A stretch of DNA of 64,000 nt from Rheinheimera sp. MMS21-TC3 (GTDB taxonomy: Bacteria; Pseudomonadota; Gammaproteobacteria; Enterobacterales; Alteromonadaceae), in contig NZ_CP135084.1 in assembly GCF_032229285.1 (NCBI RefSeq), forward strand, positions 2,418,001 through 2,482,000, written 5' to 3'. The translations under genes were made by a program, and so were the position numbers. Of this stretch, positions 49,908-59,244 are shown piece by piece. Position 1 is the stretch's first letter. The number at the start of each line of letters is the position of its first letter. The notes beneath the pieces are model-generated. The model saw only the letters and a program-made list of their open reading frames with translations, was not told the DNA's origin and made no database searches.

Positions 49908-51839
49908 CTACTGACCCAAAGCTTTTTTTGCCAACTGTGCATTAATATCTATTACTTCTGTTTTTCTGGCTTTTGCAACCAAATCAGTCACACTTGAATG
50001 GTTAAACTCCGTTGGCGCTGCTTGCAATAAGTCAACTATTTCTTGAACAGCAAAGTCACTACAGTAAGCATCTAGTTGCAACAAAACCCTTTCCATTTCA
50101 GGCCAAGTTAAACACACCTCATCAGCCGCCATAATTCTTGGATGCTCAGTATCTCGAACATTATCACCAATCAACAACTCTTCAAATAACTTTTCACCTG
50201 GGCGTAACCCTGTGTATTGTATTTCTATATCACCACTGGAATGAACTTCATCTTTTACTTCTAACCCCATTAAATGGATCATTCGCCTTGCTAAATCAGC
50301 TATTTTTACCGGCTCGCCCATATCTAGCACAAATACATCACCACTGCCGCCCATAGCACCAGCTTGGATAACTAGCTGCGCCGCCTCGGGTATAGTCATA
50401 AAATAACGAATAATATCTTTATGAGTTACCGTTACAGGGCCACCACGGCGAATTTGCTCTCTAAACAAAGGTACTACCGAGCCACTAGAGCCTAATACAT
50501 TACCAAAACGGACCATACAAAAACGGGTTTTTGTTTGCCGCTTAGCTAAAGCTTGCAATACTAACTCTGCTAAGCGCTTCGACGCGCCCATTACATTTGT
50601 TGGCCTAACCGCTTTATCAGTTGAAATAAGCACAAAGTTTTCTACCTTAGCGGCAATGGCGGCTTCAGCCGCGTACCAGGTGCCAAAAACGTTGTTAGTC
50701 ACGCCTTCAACAATATTATATTCAACCAGCGGCACATGCTTATAAGCCGCAGCATGGTATACCGTATCTACCATAAAAGCAGACATAACAGACTGCATCC
50801 GCTCACGCCTTTGCACTGAGCCCATAATAGGTAGTAATTTAATCTCTAGCTGTTGCCTAGCTATGGTTGCACTTAACTCTTGCTCTATGGTGTATAAGCT
50901 AAACTCACAGCGCTCAAACAACACTAATGCTTTTGGTGCACATAATAAAATTTGCCGACACAACTCTGAGCCAATAGAACCACCAGCTCCGGTTACCATA
51001 ACCACTTTACCGCGAATATTGGCTTCCAGTAATTTAGTTTGTGGTGCTACTGCCTCACGGCCTAATAAATCTTCAATTTTAACATCTTGTAGCTCATCAA
51101 TCTTCATTGAGCCATCAACTAAATCACTCATACCAGGAATAGACTGCACAGGTATAGGTAACTTTTCTAGCGAGTCTAATACTTCACGCCGACGTGAGCG
51201 CGAAGCCGAAGGCAAGGCTAATAAAATACGACTAACATTTTTCTTTTTAACTAAAATATTTATAGCTGAAGGATTACCAACCGGAATACCCAAAATTGTT
51301 GAACGCTGCAAAGTTGTATCGTCATCAATAAATACCACTGGATGATACTGCTCACCATTAAATAAAGCTTGAGCAAGCTGACGCCCAGATGAGCCAGCAC
51401 CGTAAATTAATACTCGTTCTTTGTGGCCATTATTACGTTGCACCAAAAACACTCTGGCCAATAAGCGAATACCACCTGCACTAATTAAAGATAAAATAGC
51501 GTAAACAAAAATTAAGTTACCCTTATCTTCAACGTCAAAGGCTTTAAATAATAAGGCTAATATAATGGCGTTACTTACAATACCAGCCAATATAGCACCT
51601 AAGGCATGCTGGCCAATATAACGAATAACTGCCCGATACAACCCTAATTTAACAAAAAGCAATAATGTGAACGGTAAAGTGATAACAAAGGCAAGTGCAA
51701 TACTAGTTGCTTGATAAGAATCTGTACCTTGAGTAAGAAAATAAGCACCAATGAAAGAACAACTTAAAAACACAACATCAAATAATACCGAAATTGCGCG
51801 CTTAATATAGCGAGGTAAGCCTAATAGAAATGCCAACAT
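49908..51839 (-). CDS. Membrane-bound UDP-GlcNAc 4,6-dehydratase type (WbpM/CapD/PglF family)
   Basis: 643 residues. Four N-terminal spans (about 12-110), a CoA-binding-like Rossmann domain (RVLIYGAGSSGRQLAQAL), then the SDR domain with NAD motif VTGAGGSIGSELCRQI and the catalytic segment STDKAVRPTNVMGASKR (Met replacing Tyr, as in WbpM). AAAYKHVPLVE and GLRPGEKLFEE complete the pattern. It makes UDP-4-keto-6-deoxy sugars for surface polysaccharide. Co-directional with the yjb cluster 120 bp away. Confidence 0.92.
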   Translation of the reverse strand: MLAFLLGLPRYIKRAISVLFDVVFLSCSFIGAYFLTQGTDSYQATSIALAFVITLPFTLLLFVKLGLYRAVIRYIGQHALGAILAGIVSNAIILALLFKAFDVEDKGNLIFVYAILSLISAGGIRLLARVFLVQRNNGHKERVLIYGAGSSGRQLAQALFNGEQYHPVVFIDDDTTLQRSTILGIPVGNPSAINILVKKKNVSRILLALPSASRSRRREVLDSLEKLPIPVQSIPGMSDLVDGSMKIDELQDVKIEDLLGREAVAPQTKLLEANIRGKVVMVTGAGGSIGSELCRQILLCAPKALVLFERCEFSLYTIEQELSATIARQQLEIKLLPIMGSVQRRERMQSVMSAFMVDTVYHAAAYKHVPLVEYNIVEGVTNNVFGTWYAAEAAIAAKVENFVLISTDKAVRPTNVMGASKRLAELVLQALAKRQTKTRFCMVRFGNVLGSSGSVVPLFREQIRRGGPVTVTHKDIIRYFMTIPEAAQLVIQAGAMGGSGDVFVLDMGEPVKIADLARRMIHLMGLEVKDEVHSSGDIEIQYTGLRPGEKLFEELLIGDNVRDTEHPRIMAADEVCLTWPEMERVLLQLDAYCSDFAVQEIVDLLQAAPTEFNHSSVTDLVAKARKTEVIDINAQLAKKALGQ

Positions 51840-52151
51840 GGAACAGCCCCGTGTTTAGTTTATGCTTGATAAAACAAAAAGGAGATAACATAAATTACAA
51901 AGCTGCCATTTTATACTTAATGCACAAAACAAACTAGTCTCAATACAGTGTAGACTATTGCTGAGTAATTAGCCTTATACTCTTACCGTTAAACATAAAG
52001 ACCATAGTTTACATCCTGTAACTGAACCTAAGATGTACTACTATGGTCAAGATGCATCGTTAAAAGCAGACTAAGATTGCCAAACCAAGTGTTTAACACA
52101 CTAAGATAACAAAGTATTAAAACTAGAGAGTATTATATAATAAATCTAGCC
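51840..52151. other. Intergenic region with an imperfect long hairpin
   Basis: 312 bp, AT-rich. GACCATAG..TACATC (52000-52015) pairs with GATGTA..CTATGGTC (52032-52048). On the minus strand the stem is followed by TTTATGTTT, so it may end transcription of the DsbA-like gene. No gene seen. Confidence 0.45.
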
Positions 52152-52871
52152 TTACTTTGCTAGCTCATCAATAATTTTACTGAACTCTTCTACGCTTTTT
52201 GCACCAACAATAATTTCATAGTCAGTTACAGTATCGCCATCAATACGGCCTATAACAAAGGCTGGTGTATCGCCTAACCCCATTTCACTGGCATATTTTG
52301 CTGATAACGTAACGCTATTGTGAACATCAGTATTTTTTAAGCAATGTTGAAATGCGTCGCTATCTAAAGAAAAAGTATCTGGGATCGTGTTGAGATAATC
52401 TAAAGTTAAGCCTGAGGCACCAATTGAAAACAGCTCATTTTTAACCTCTGCATATTTATTTTGTTGGTTTGCACAGCGTAAAATTACCGCTGCCATACCC
52501 GCATTTTTATGTAAATTCAGTAATGGCAATTCACGGCCTACAAATAAAAGCTTATTGGTATCGATATACGCTTGTTTTAACTCTGGATATACTTCTTCAT
52601 GAAATTTTTTGCAAAACGGACAGTGTAAGTCTGTAAATTCAATTATGGCTACATTGGCGTTGTTGCTTCCAACACGTATACCGTCCGCCATTTCAATTGA
52701 GTCAGGCCTTACGCGATCACCCATACCTATTTTACGGGCGATTAGAGCCTGTAATTGCTTTACTTCTGCCAACTCGGCTTTTAGAGCATTAATTTCAGCT
52801 TCCTGAGGGGATGCACAACCTTGCAGCCATAAAGTACCTAACAGTACAAAAACAATTTTTATTAACTTCAT
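52152..52871 (-). CDS. DsbA-like thiol:disulphide oxidoreductase lipoprotein
   Basis: 239 residues with lipobox LQGC (Cys at about 19) and a short coiled coil (EAEINALKAELAEVKQLQALI). The thioredoxin fold carries the active site DLHCPFCKKFH (CPFC) and a cis-Pro region LGDTPAFVIGR. It should act in the periplasm, probably as an oxidase or isomerase. It lies 66 bp after the putative S-layer gene, separated by a terminator. That protein has four Cys after its signal peptide, so a chaperone role for it is a reasonable inference. Confidence 0.88.
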   Translation of the reverse strand: MKLIKIVFVLLGTLWLQGCASPQEAEINALKAELAEVKQLQALIARKIGMGDRVRPDSIEMADGIRVGSNNANVAIIEFTDLHCPFCKKFHEEVYPELKQAYIDTNKLLFVGRELPLLNLHKNAGMAAVILRCANQQNKYAEVKNELFSIGASGLTLDYLNTIPDTFSLDSDAFQHCLKNTDVHNSVTLSAKYASEMGLGDTPAFVIGRIDGDTVTDYEIIVGAKSVEEFSKIIDELAK

Positions 52872-52885
52872 TTATGTTCCTTAAT

Positions 52886-52912
52886 TAAAAAAGCCCTCGA
52901 TAACGAGGGCTT
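52886..52912 (-). terminator. Terminator of the putative S-layer gene
   Basis: AAGCCCTCG-ATAA-CGAGGGCTT; on the minus strand the stem is followed by six T. It ends 25 bp after the stop codon. Confidence 0.9.
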
Positions 52913-52937
52913 AATATTAACTAACTAAAAAGAGTTA

Positions 52938-54728
52938 TTACTCTCTCCAGTCGTTTAAGTCTAATACTGGAGTTACACGGTCGCCAGTTGATAAACGCTG
53001 TACACCGAAACCGTGAACTTTGTCACGAGGAGCAGTAACAGTGAATGTCATAGTTTGACGTCTGTCGTGTGAGCTAGTTTCAACACCAGTTGCACCAGCA
53101 GCATAGCCACCGTCAGCACCTAAGTAACCAGCTTCAGTTTCAGCTTGAGCAATTACGTCAGGAATAAAGTAAACTACTGATGATTTAGCAGGTACTTGGC
53201 CTAAAGATACAGCTTCAACAGCACGGTTAGCAACAGTACCATCAGCTGATTCGCCGAAAACATCAACAGTTACTTCAGCAGCTTCGCTATGCTCGTTAGT
53301 AATACGAACGAAGTTACCTTCTGCATTAAAGGTATAAGGTACTTTTAATACAGCGCCGTTAACACCGATGTTGTGAGTTAACTTGTTCGCTTCACAGTGA
53401 TCAAGCAAGTTAGCATCATCGAAGTCTAACGTGTAGTGCGTGTTAACTTTGTAGTTAAAGTTCATGATATCAGCTGGAGATGTATTAGTAACAACATAAT
53501 ACATTTCGTTGTATAAAGCACCATCTAATACTGTGCCTACTGCAGCAGGGTTAACTTCTGGGTCACCGCCAGTTGCATCTGGTGTGAACACGTCTGTAGC
53601 ATAAGTGTCATACACTGTAGCGGTAGCTAAAGTTGTACCAAACTCACCCCAAAGGATACCTGATTCAACAACTTCTTGAGTATCTAAAACACCTGTTGCT
53701 GCTAAACGTGCATTCCATAAACCCATTTCAACGTTTGAACGTGGGTCAGAAGAGGCAACAAAAGCAGTTTTTAGGTAGTCATCAACTTGTAATACAACAG
53801 CGCGATCTAAAACAGGCGCACGGTCATAGAAAGCTGTTTTATAAACAGCTTCGTGCTGCTTAGCAACTAACTGGTTAGTCACATCAGATGCATCATAAAC
53901 AAACTCAGTACGAGCAACTACAGCTGCACCAGCGCTATCAGCACTTTCTGCGTTCACTTCAACTTCAGCTGTAGTGCCGCCATGTAAAGCATAGAATTGC
54001 GGAGTTATATCGATAATTTTTTGTACTTTAGAAACACCACCTTCGATATTAAAACCTGTACCACCGTCTGTTCTAGCATAAGTAGCACGAATACTTACTG
54101 ACTGGTTAGATTCAGCAGTTGTACAAGTCGTGTTTTCAATTTTTAAACCTACTGGAACGATATCTGCTAAATCAGTGCCACTAGAAATTAATGAAAACGC
54201 TAAACGTGTACCAGCACCAATAGTAATACCAGCTTTAGTTAAGAAAGTAACAGCACCAGTACCATCTAAAACGCCGTCAGAAGAGGCTACAGCAACAAAA
54301 GTACCAGCATTATCTAAATCTTCTTTAACTAAGTGAATTTGGTTAGCGTTACCGTGAAATTTAGCACCAGTTAATTCCATACGAATTTCTGTGCCTGATG
54401 GAATATCAGTAGTAGGGATATAAATGATGTGTTGGTCTTCACCAGTAGCAGCACCAGTACCATCGATATCATCAAAACTTACTACTAAATTACCTGTTAA
54501 TTCATAAGCAATTTTAGTTTCATTGATTGCTTCTAAGTCGGTATCTGAAGCGCCGCCACGAACTGCAACACAAGATGCTAAACCGTAAGTTTTGTCAAAA
54601 GCATGTGGAACTAAACCGTCACCACCTTTATATACTTCAAAACACGCCTCTGTACCTGCGAATGCGTTACCAGCATATAAGCCAGCTAACACTGCAGTAG
54701 AAATAAGCGCTTTATTAAGTTTTTTCAT
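52938..54728 (-). CDS. Putative surface-layer (Slr4-like) exported protein
   Basis: 596 residues (about 61 kDa) with a clear signal peptide, cut near GNAFA-GTEA. The mature part is acidic, beta-rich, Ala/Thr/Val/Gly-rich and poor in Cys: four, at CFEVY, SCVAV, TTCTT and DHCEAN. This composition, a very strong upstream promoter and a 180-nt structured leader suggest an abundant surface protein. It recalls S-layer proteins described from marine Gammaproteobacteria (Slr4 family), a comparison from memory that needs an alignment. It lies directly after a type II-like secretion operon on the same strand, implying secretion by it. It has its own promoter and terminator. There is no catalytic motif. 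Confidence 0.65.
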   Translation of the reverse strand: MKKLNKALISTAVLAGLYAGNAFAGTEACFEVYKGGDGLVPHAFDKTYGLASCVAVRGGASDTDLEAINETKIAYELTGNLVVSFDDIDGTGAATGEDQHIIYIPTTDIPSGTEIRMELTGAKFHGNANQIHLVKEDLDNAGTFVAVASSDGVLDGTGAVTFLTKAGITIGAGTRLAFSLISSGTDLADIVPVGLKIENTTCTTAESNQSVSIRATYARTDGGTGFNIEGGVSKVQKIIDITPQFYALHGGTTAEVEVNAESADSAGAAVVARTEFVYDASDVTNQLVAKQHEAVYKTAFYDRAPVLDRAVVLQVDDYLKTAFVASSDPRSNVEMGLWNARLAATGVLDTQEVVESGILWGEFGTTLATATVYDTYATDVFTPDATGGDPEVNPAAVGTVLDGALYNEMYYVVTNTSPADIMNFNYKVNTHYTLDFDDANLLDHCEANKLTHNIGVNGAVLKVPYTFNAEGNFVRITNEHSEAAEVTVDVFGESADGTVANRAVEAVSLGQVPAKSSVVYFIPDVIAQAETEAGYLGADGGYAAGATGVETSSHDRRQTMTFTVTAPRDKVHGFGVQRLSTGDRVTPVLDLNDWRE

Positions 54729-54775
54729 TCCGTTTTACTCCATGAAATATTTTAAGCAGCAATTTACTGCTTATT

Positions 54776-54789
54776 GGAACACGTGTTCC
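54776..54789 (-). promoter_or_regulatory. Perfect 14-bp palindrome in the S-layer gene leader
   Basis: GGAACACGTGTTCC, 48 nt upstream of the ATG and inside the presumed leader RNA. It is flanked by imperfect repeats AGCAG-N7-CTGCT (54755-54771) and TAGGTAA..AGTGT / ACACT..TTACCTA (54790-54825). Confidence 0.55.
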
Positions 54790-54915
54790 TAGGTAATTAG
54801 TGTATTTCAACACTTTACCTAAGGTATTGAATTCAACTGCGACTTTAGTACAGCAGTCGGTGCTTGCATGCGTTCACCACCTGCAAAAGCCACCGAAGCT
54901 TATTCAACGTGTCGA

Positions 54916-54945
54916 ATCATAACGTTGTTTAACCTTAACAGTCAA
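54916..54945 (-). promoter_or_regulatory. Strong sigma-70-type promoter of the S-layer gene
   Basis: TTGACT (54940-54945) and TATGAT (54916-54921) with an 18-bp spacer. Transcription would start near 54909, giving a leader of about 180 nt. Confidence 0.65.
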
Positions 54946-55011
54946 CATTATTATTTCAAAAAAAACCTTGTAATTGCTTGTTTTTTTAACACTTAGCCCT
55001 AGCTATTTCAG

Positions 55012-57027
55012 TTATTGGTTTATTGGAAAACTATATAACTCAGATAGCTTACGCCCAAATTCATCTAACTCTGTAGTATCTTTAATTATTCTTGGTGTAA
55101 TTAGCACCATTAGCTCAGAACGAGAAAAGTCATTACCCTTAGTTTGAAATAATCTCCCTAAAATGGGTATATCACCTAACAGAGGAACTCTACTGTCATT
55201 CTCATTTAAATCTTCCTGAATCAAACCACCTAAAATAATAGTTTGGCCATTACCTGCTAAAACATTAGTGCTAATACTGCGCGAAGTAATAGTCGGAGAA
55301 GGTATGCTCGACAGAGTATTAGGGCTGCTTTTTGACGTTTCTTGCGATATTTGTAAACTCACTACACCGTCGGCATTAATAATAGGCGTAACAGATAAAG
55401 AAATACCAGTAGAGCGATACTGTACACTTGTTCGCACATTATCAGAAGAGTCTGATTCTCTAAACTCAGTAATAATTGGCACTTGTTGTCCTGAGTTAAT
55501 ACTGGCACTTTCGCCATCTCGCACTACCAAATAGGGCCTAGCTAGTACACGAGTATTCGTTTTACTTGCTAACATTTGTAAAGCTACGTTCCAGTTACCA
55601 TTAAAACCTAAAAATGATAATGAGCCTGTAGTAGACTTTAAGCCTAAAGTAGCAGATTTAGTATGATTAGCTTTAGAATCATAAAACCAATCTATACCTG
55701 CAGATACATTGTCTGACAATTCAACTTCTGCAACAATCACCTGTAAAGCTACTTGCCCTGGCATCCTATCTAACTGCTCTAATAAAGCTAACACCTCTTG
55801 GTATTTACTCGGTGATGTGTTTATAACAATCGCATTTTGACTCTCATCAGCGGTGATCCTAATACTACCGGTTCCACTTTTAGTGCTAGCAATGTTGCCA
55901 CTGGCTTGATTGGGGTTATTATTAACAATACCACTCGTCATTGAGCCTAAAACCGCTTGAAGACTTTTAACTAAATCGCTTGCTTTAGCAAAATTAGGCC
56001 GATAAACATACATTCGCTCGCTTTCACCACCAGTTGCCACATCGAGCATACGCGCCCACATACTAACGCGGTCGCCTAAAGTACTATTTCCAGAATAAAC
56101 AACAACAGCATTTAGTCTATTAATTGGTACCATAGCAATATCTTCACCAATTTGAAGACCTTCTGCTTTCATAAGTTCTTCCATTTGCCCAATAAGGGCA
56201 TCAGGTGATAAATACACCATACTAAGCATTCGTATATCGCGCCCTCTTGCATGAGGCACATCTAGCATATTCACTATTTGTAAGGCACGCTCTATATCAG
56301 CTCTTTTACCTTCCATTACTAATAATCGATTAGTATTATCAGAGTAGGCTTTAGCGTTAGTCAGTTTACCTAAAATGCTAATAATAGAACGAGATGAATT
56401 ATATACATAGGGTACTAATTGAATAACATCGTCACCAGATTCAGGCAAATCTTCTAAGTTACGGCCTATGCCTATAGAGCGATCAAGTACACGGTTAGAC
56501 GCTTTGTTAACGTAGATAATGTTATCTTTAGTATACACCTCAACTTTTTGCTGGCTTAACACCTGACGGGTTATTTGAAATAACTCCTGCGGGCTCACAT
56601 CTTGCTGAATGCTAAGTACCAATTTTTCTCGCATTTGTTCAACTTCAGATGATAAAACATAGCTTAGCGACAACAACTCACCAAAAACATAATGAGCTAG
56701 TTGTGGCACTTCCATCTCATTAACAGCCACTTTAATTGGTGCACTAGTTGCGAAATGAGGCAACTGAGTTAATAAAGGCGATCCTCTTTCTATCGCCCCC
56801 ATACTATCGATCTGATGCTCTGCAAACTCCTGTAAATCAGCTTCTTTTTTGTCAACTGCATTATTTGATACTATAGCTTGCTCTTGTTTTAAAAAAGACT
56901 CATTAATGCTGAAGTTACTTTTTAACTTATCTTTATGATCATTAGATTCGGTTGACACACAAGACACAGTAAGCGTAGTTAGTGTGAGTATAACTAATGG
57001 CTTGATAAATTTGTGTTTGATTCTCAT
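55012..57027 (-). CDS. gspD: Secretin (GspD/MshL-like) lipoprotein
   Basis: 671 residues with lipobox VSC (Cys at about 23). N-domains include repeated N1/N2 folds (VIQLVPYVYNSSRSIISILGKL; MYVYRPNFAKASDLVKSLQAVLG). The C-terminal secretin core has VALQVIVAEVELSDN, a gate region, and SELMVLITPRIIKD. It forms the outer-membrane channel. Being a lipoprotein it may not need a separate pilotin. Last gene of the type II-like operon, 34 bp after the GspC-like gene, with 283 bp to the S-layer gene. Confidence 0.88.
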   Translation of the reverse strand: MRIKHKFIKPLVILTLTTLTVSCVSTESNDHKDKLKSNFSINESFLKQEQAIVSNNAVDKKEADLQEFAEHQIDSMGAIERGSPLLTQLPHFATSAPIKVAVNEMEVPQLAHYVFGELLSLSYVLSSEVEQMREKLVLSIQQDVSPQELFQITRQVLSQQKVEVYTKDNIIYVNKASNRVLDRSIGIGRNLEDLPESGDDVIQLVPYVYNSSRSIISILGKLTNAKAYSDNTNRLLVMEGKRADIERALQIVNMLDVPHARGRDIRMLSMVYLSPDALIGQMEELMKAEGLQIGEDIAMVPINRLNAVVVYSGNSTLGDRVSMWARMLDVATGGESERMYVYRPNFAKASDLVKSLQAVLGSMTSGIVNNNPNQASGNIASTKSGTGSIRITADESQNAIVINTSPSKYQEVLALLEQLDRMPGQVALQVIVAEVELSDNVSAGIDWFYDSKANHTKSATLGLKSTTGSLSFLGFNGNWNVALQMLASKTNTRVLARPYLVVRDGESASINSGQQVPIITEFRESDSSDNVRTSVQYRSTGISLSVTPIINADGVVSLQISQETSKSSPNTLSSIPSPTITSRSISTNVLAGNGQTIILGGLIQEDLNENDSRVPLLGDIPILGRLFQTKGNDFSRSELMVLITPRIIKDTTELDEFGRKLSELYSFPINQ

Positions 57028-57061
57028 TAAATTACTATACCTACGATTAAAGGGTAAATGA

Positions 57062-57607
57062 TTACTTGGTCTGTGGTTTAAATAAATTCAGACTTAGCTG
57101 TGGCAACTCTTGCTCATGTTCAACTTCTTGTTTATTCGGCATAAACAGCGCGGTATTATTGGTTAACTCAATTAAACTATAACCATAAACTTCAGTACCA
57201 ACAGTCACTGTGATTAAACGTGAAGTAGTAGCTATACCAGAGCTTTTCTTATTAAGCATGCTCATATCAACAACCATTCGCCCAGTTAAATTACCATTAA
57301 CCTCATCAATTGCCACAAGCTTAGGAGATAAGTCACTTAAGGTCAGCTGTTTAGGTTTTTCAAGTTTTTTTTCTTCTATCAAAACAGGCGTAACACCAAA
57401 CAGTAAACTAAATGCCTCACTACTAGCTTGGGTATCTTTTAAGCTGCCAAACTGTATGGCTTGTGCAACTTCTTTATCAATATCACGTCCGGTTAAAGGC
57501 GTTACATAAGTCTGACGTACAACAGAAATAAAATGAATCAGCATTGCTACCATTACTGCTACCAATACTAAGATCTCTTGACGATTAAATTTAATCTTCA
57601 TTGGCAA
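57062..57607 (-). CDS. GspC/PilP-like inner-membrane connector
   Basis: 181 residues. One N-terminal span (ILVLVAVMVAMLIHFISVV), a linker, and a C-terminal beta-domain (LSPKLVAIDEVNGNLTGRMVVDM..RLITVTVGTEVYGYSLIELTNNTALF) of the homology-region type in GspC or the PilP/MshK type. It probably joins the inner-membrane platform to the secretin. Overlaps the GspM-like gene by 17 bp; the ATG at 57601 is an alternative start. Identified by position and topology, since the sequence is divergent. Confidence 0.65.
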   Translation of the reverse strand: MPMKIKFNRQEILVLVAVMVAMLIHFISVVRQTYVTPLTGRDIDKEVAQAIQFGSLKDTQASSEAFSLLFGVTPVLIEEKKLEKPKQLTLSDLSPKLVAIDEVNGNLTGRMVVDMSMLNKKSSGIATTSRLITVTVGTEVYGYSLIELTNNTALFMPNKQEVEHEQELPQLSLNLFKPQTK

Positions 57608-58127
57608 CCTCGGGTTTGAGCGGTACTAATATTTCAAGTATTCCTGTCATATCGGATGCAACGCGATTACTCTTTATTAAACGTATACTAGCAAACAAAC
57701 TTCTTGGTTTACCTGTTTCTAAAGCAGCAATTAAACGATAGATATCTTGAGGCTTACCTTTTACAAATACGCTCGCAGGTAAAGTGGTTGCGCCTTTATT
57801 ATTTACTTGGCCTGTATTACGCGTAGTTAGCTCTACACCTACCGCTTTTGCTTCTGCCTCTATATGCTTTAATACTTTTATCGCCAACTGACTTTCAGGA
57901 GCAGAAAACCAAGCTTGCTCTAATTGGGCATAATTATCATCTATCGCTTTTTCTTGAGCTATTAACACAGTAGAACGCTGTTGCACATTAGATAAACGTT
58001 TCTCATTAAGACTTAGTTGATTTATGGTTTGTGTTTTTAAAGTAACCCAATCAAGCCAAGGCACTAATATAAATTTCGCCAACGCCAAAACAATCACAAT
58101 GCCTATTAACAAAGGTTTATTTTTCAT
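57591..58127 (-). CDS. GspM/PilO-like platform protein
   Basis: 178 residues. A single N-terminal span (LLIGIVIVLALAKFILVPWLDWV), a coiled coil (about 35-70), and a ferredoxin-like C-terminal domain (IKVLKHIEAEAKAVGVELT..ASVFVKGKPQDIYRLIAALETGKPRSLFASIRLIKS). This is the bitopic layout of GspM/PilO. It pairs with the GspL-like protein encoded just before it (11-bp overlap). Confidence 0.75.
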   Translation of the reverse strand: MKNKPLLIGIVIVLALAKFILVPWLDWVTLKTQTINQLSLNEKRLSNVQQRSTVLIAQEKAIDDNYAQLEQAWFSAPESQLAIKVLKHIEAEAKAVGVELTTRNTGQVNNKGATTLPASVFVKGKPQDIYRLIAALETGKPRSLFASIRLIKSNRVASDMTGILEILVPLKPEVANED

Positions 58128-59244
58128 TATTAACCTCTTGCTGCATGCTCTGTGTTGTTTTTTCCGAGGTAACTTGAGTTGCCTTTGGCTGATAAACTAA
58201 GCTAATAGTAAAAGTTTCACCACCTTTATTATTGCTTTGTATACTGCGGTCAAACTTTACTTCTGCCCATTCAGGCCTACCACTCAACTTACTAATAACA
58301 TCTACCGCCGATGGTGAAGTGCCACGAATTTGCAATAAAGAACCGCTTTGTTGAATATTATCTAATATTGCATCATCAGCTAGCTGAGTGCTTAGTGTAT
58401 GTAAAATCATACTTGCTGATGGTAGCCGTTTATAAAGATCGCGATATGTTTGTATTGTTTCTGCTTTGTGATCTAACGCTTGCTGTTTATCAAATAAAGC
58501 GCTGGCTTCAGCTTGTAATTGTTTAACTCGCACTTGCAGCCGATTTTCTTGCCAAGTTAACCCTGCCGATATAAACATCATATAAATAGCAACTAAAGCA
58601 GCTGAGTAACCACCGATTTTTTTATAGTCTATAGCTTGTTTTACTTGCTTAGTAGAAGTACGAACTATACAACCAACCAATTCCCACCATTTAAGCGGTA
58701 AAGTTTGCATTTGTAAACTGCTTGGCAAAGTTAGCAGTTCAGGATTTATACCTTTGCTATTTTCACCTAACGCATCTAAAAAGTAACTTTGGTTAACCAT
58801 TAACCCCTGAATAGGTGTTAAATGCAATTGATTAGAGTCGGCTAACCATGCCCAATACGGAGTTTTAGCCTGAACTTTATAGAGCTTTTTCTTTACCAAC
58901 AAACGATAAAGCAGCCAAGTTTCAGGAATAAGAATATGCCAGCCGTTGGGTATATCAGCTATCACTTTTGCGGGTAACAGTGCATATAGCACTTGATACC
59001 GACCATTTTCATTCGACTGAACTTTCCAAATAGCTTTAGAACCTGAACTAGCTAGCACTTTTAGTTCATTACGAATCAACTTAGGTAAATCAGTCAAAGC
59101 TGCTTTATAAGAACGCTGAAACTCAGTGTACTGCTGTTTAGGTAATACCCGTATACGCTGGCTTGCTGAAAGGAACTTGCTATTTTTACTGTTTTCACCT
59201 TTTAGCTGTCGCGGTCTTGTAAACATCTTTGATAATGCTTTCAC
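58117..59244 (-). CDS. GspL-like cytoplasmic-membrane platform protein
   Basis: 375 residues. The cytoplasmic N-terminal part (about 1-210) would contact the GspE ATPase; a single span (YSAALVAIYMMFISAGL) follows at about 215. The periplasmic coiled coil and PilN-like fold come after it (VKQLQAEASALFDKQQALDHKAETIQTYRDLYKRLPSASMILHTLS). Order and topology fit GspL. The ATPase-contact part is strongly diverged from classical GspL. Start overlaps the gspK stop by 4 bp. Confidence 0.75.
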   Translation of the reverse strand: MKALSKMFTRPRQLKGENSKNSKFLSASQRIRVLPKQQYTEFQRSYKAALTDLPKLIRNELKVLASSGSKAIWKVQSNENGRYQVLYALLPAKVIADIPNGWHILIPETWLLYRLLVKKKLYKVQAKTPYWAWLADSNQLHLTPIQGLMVNQSYFLDALGENSKGINPELLTLPSSLQMQTLPLKWWELVGCIVRTSTKQVKQAIDYKKIGGYSAALVAIYMMFISAGLTWQENRLQVRVKQLQAEASALFDKQQALDHKAETIQTYRDLYKRLPSASMILHTLSTQLADDAILDNIQQSGSLLQIRGTSPSAVDVISKLSGRPEWAEVKFDRSIQSNNKGGETFTISLVYQPKATQVTSEKTTQSMQQEVNNEK

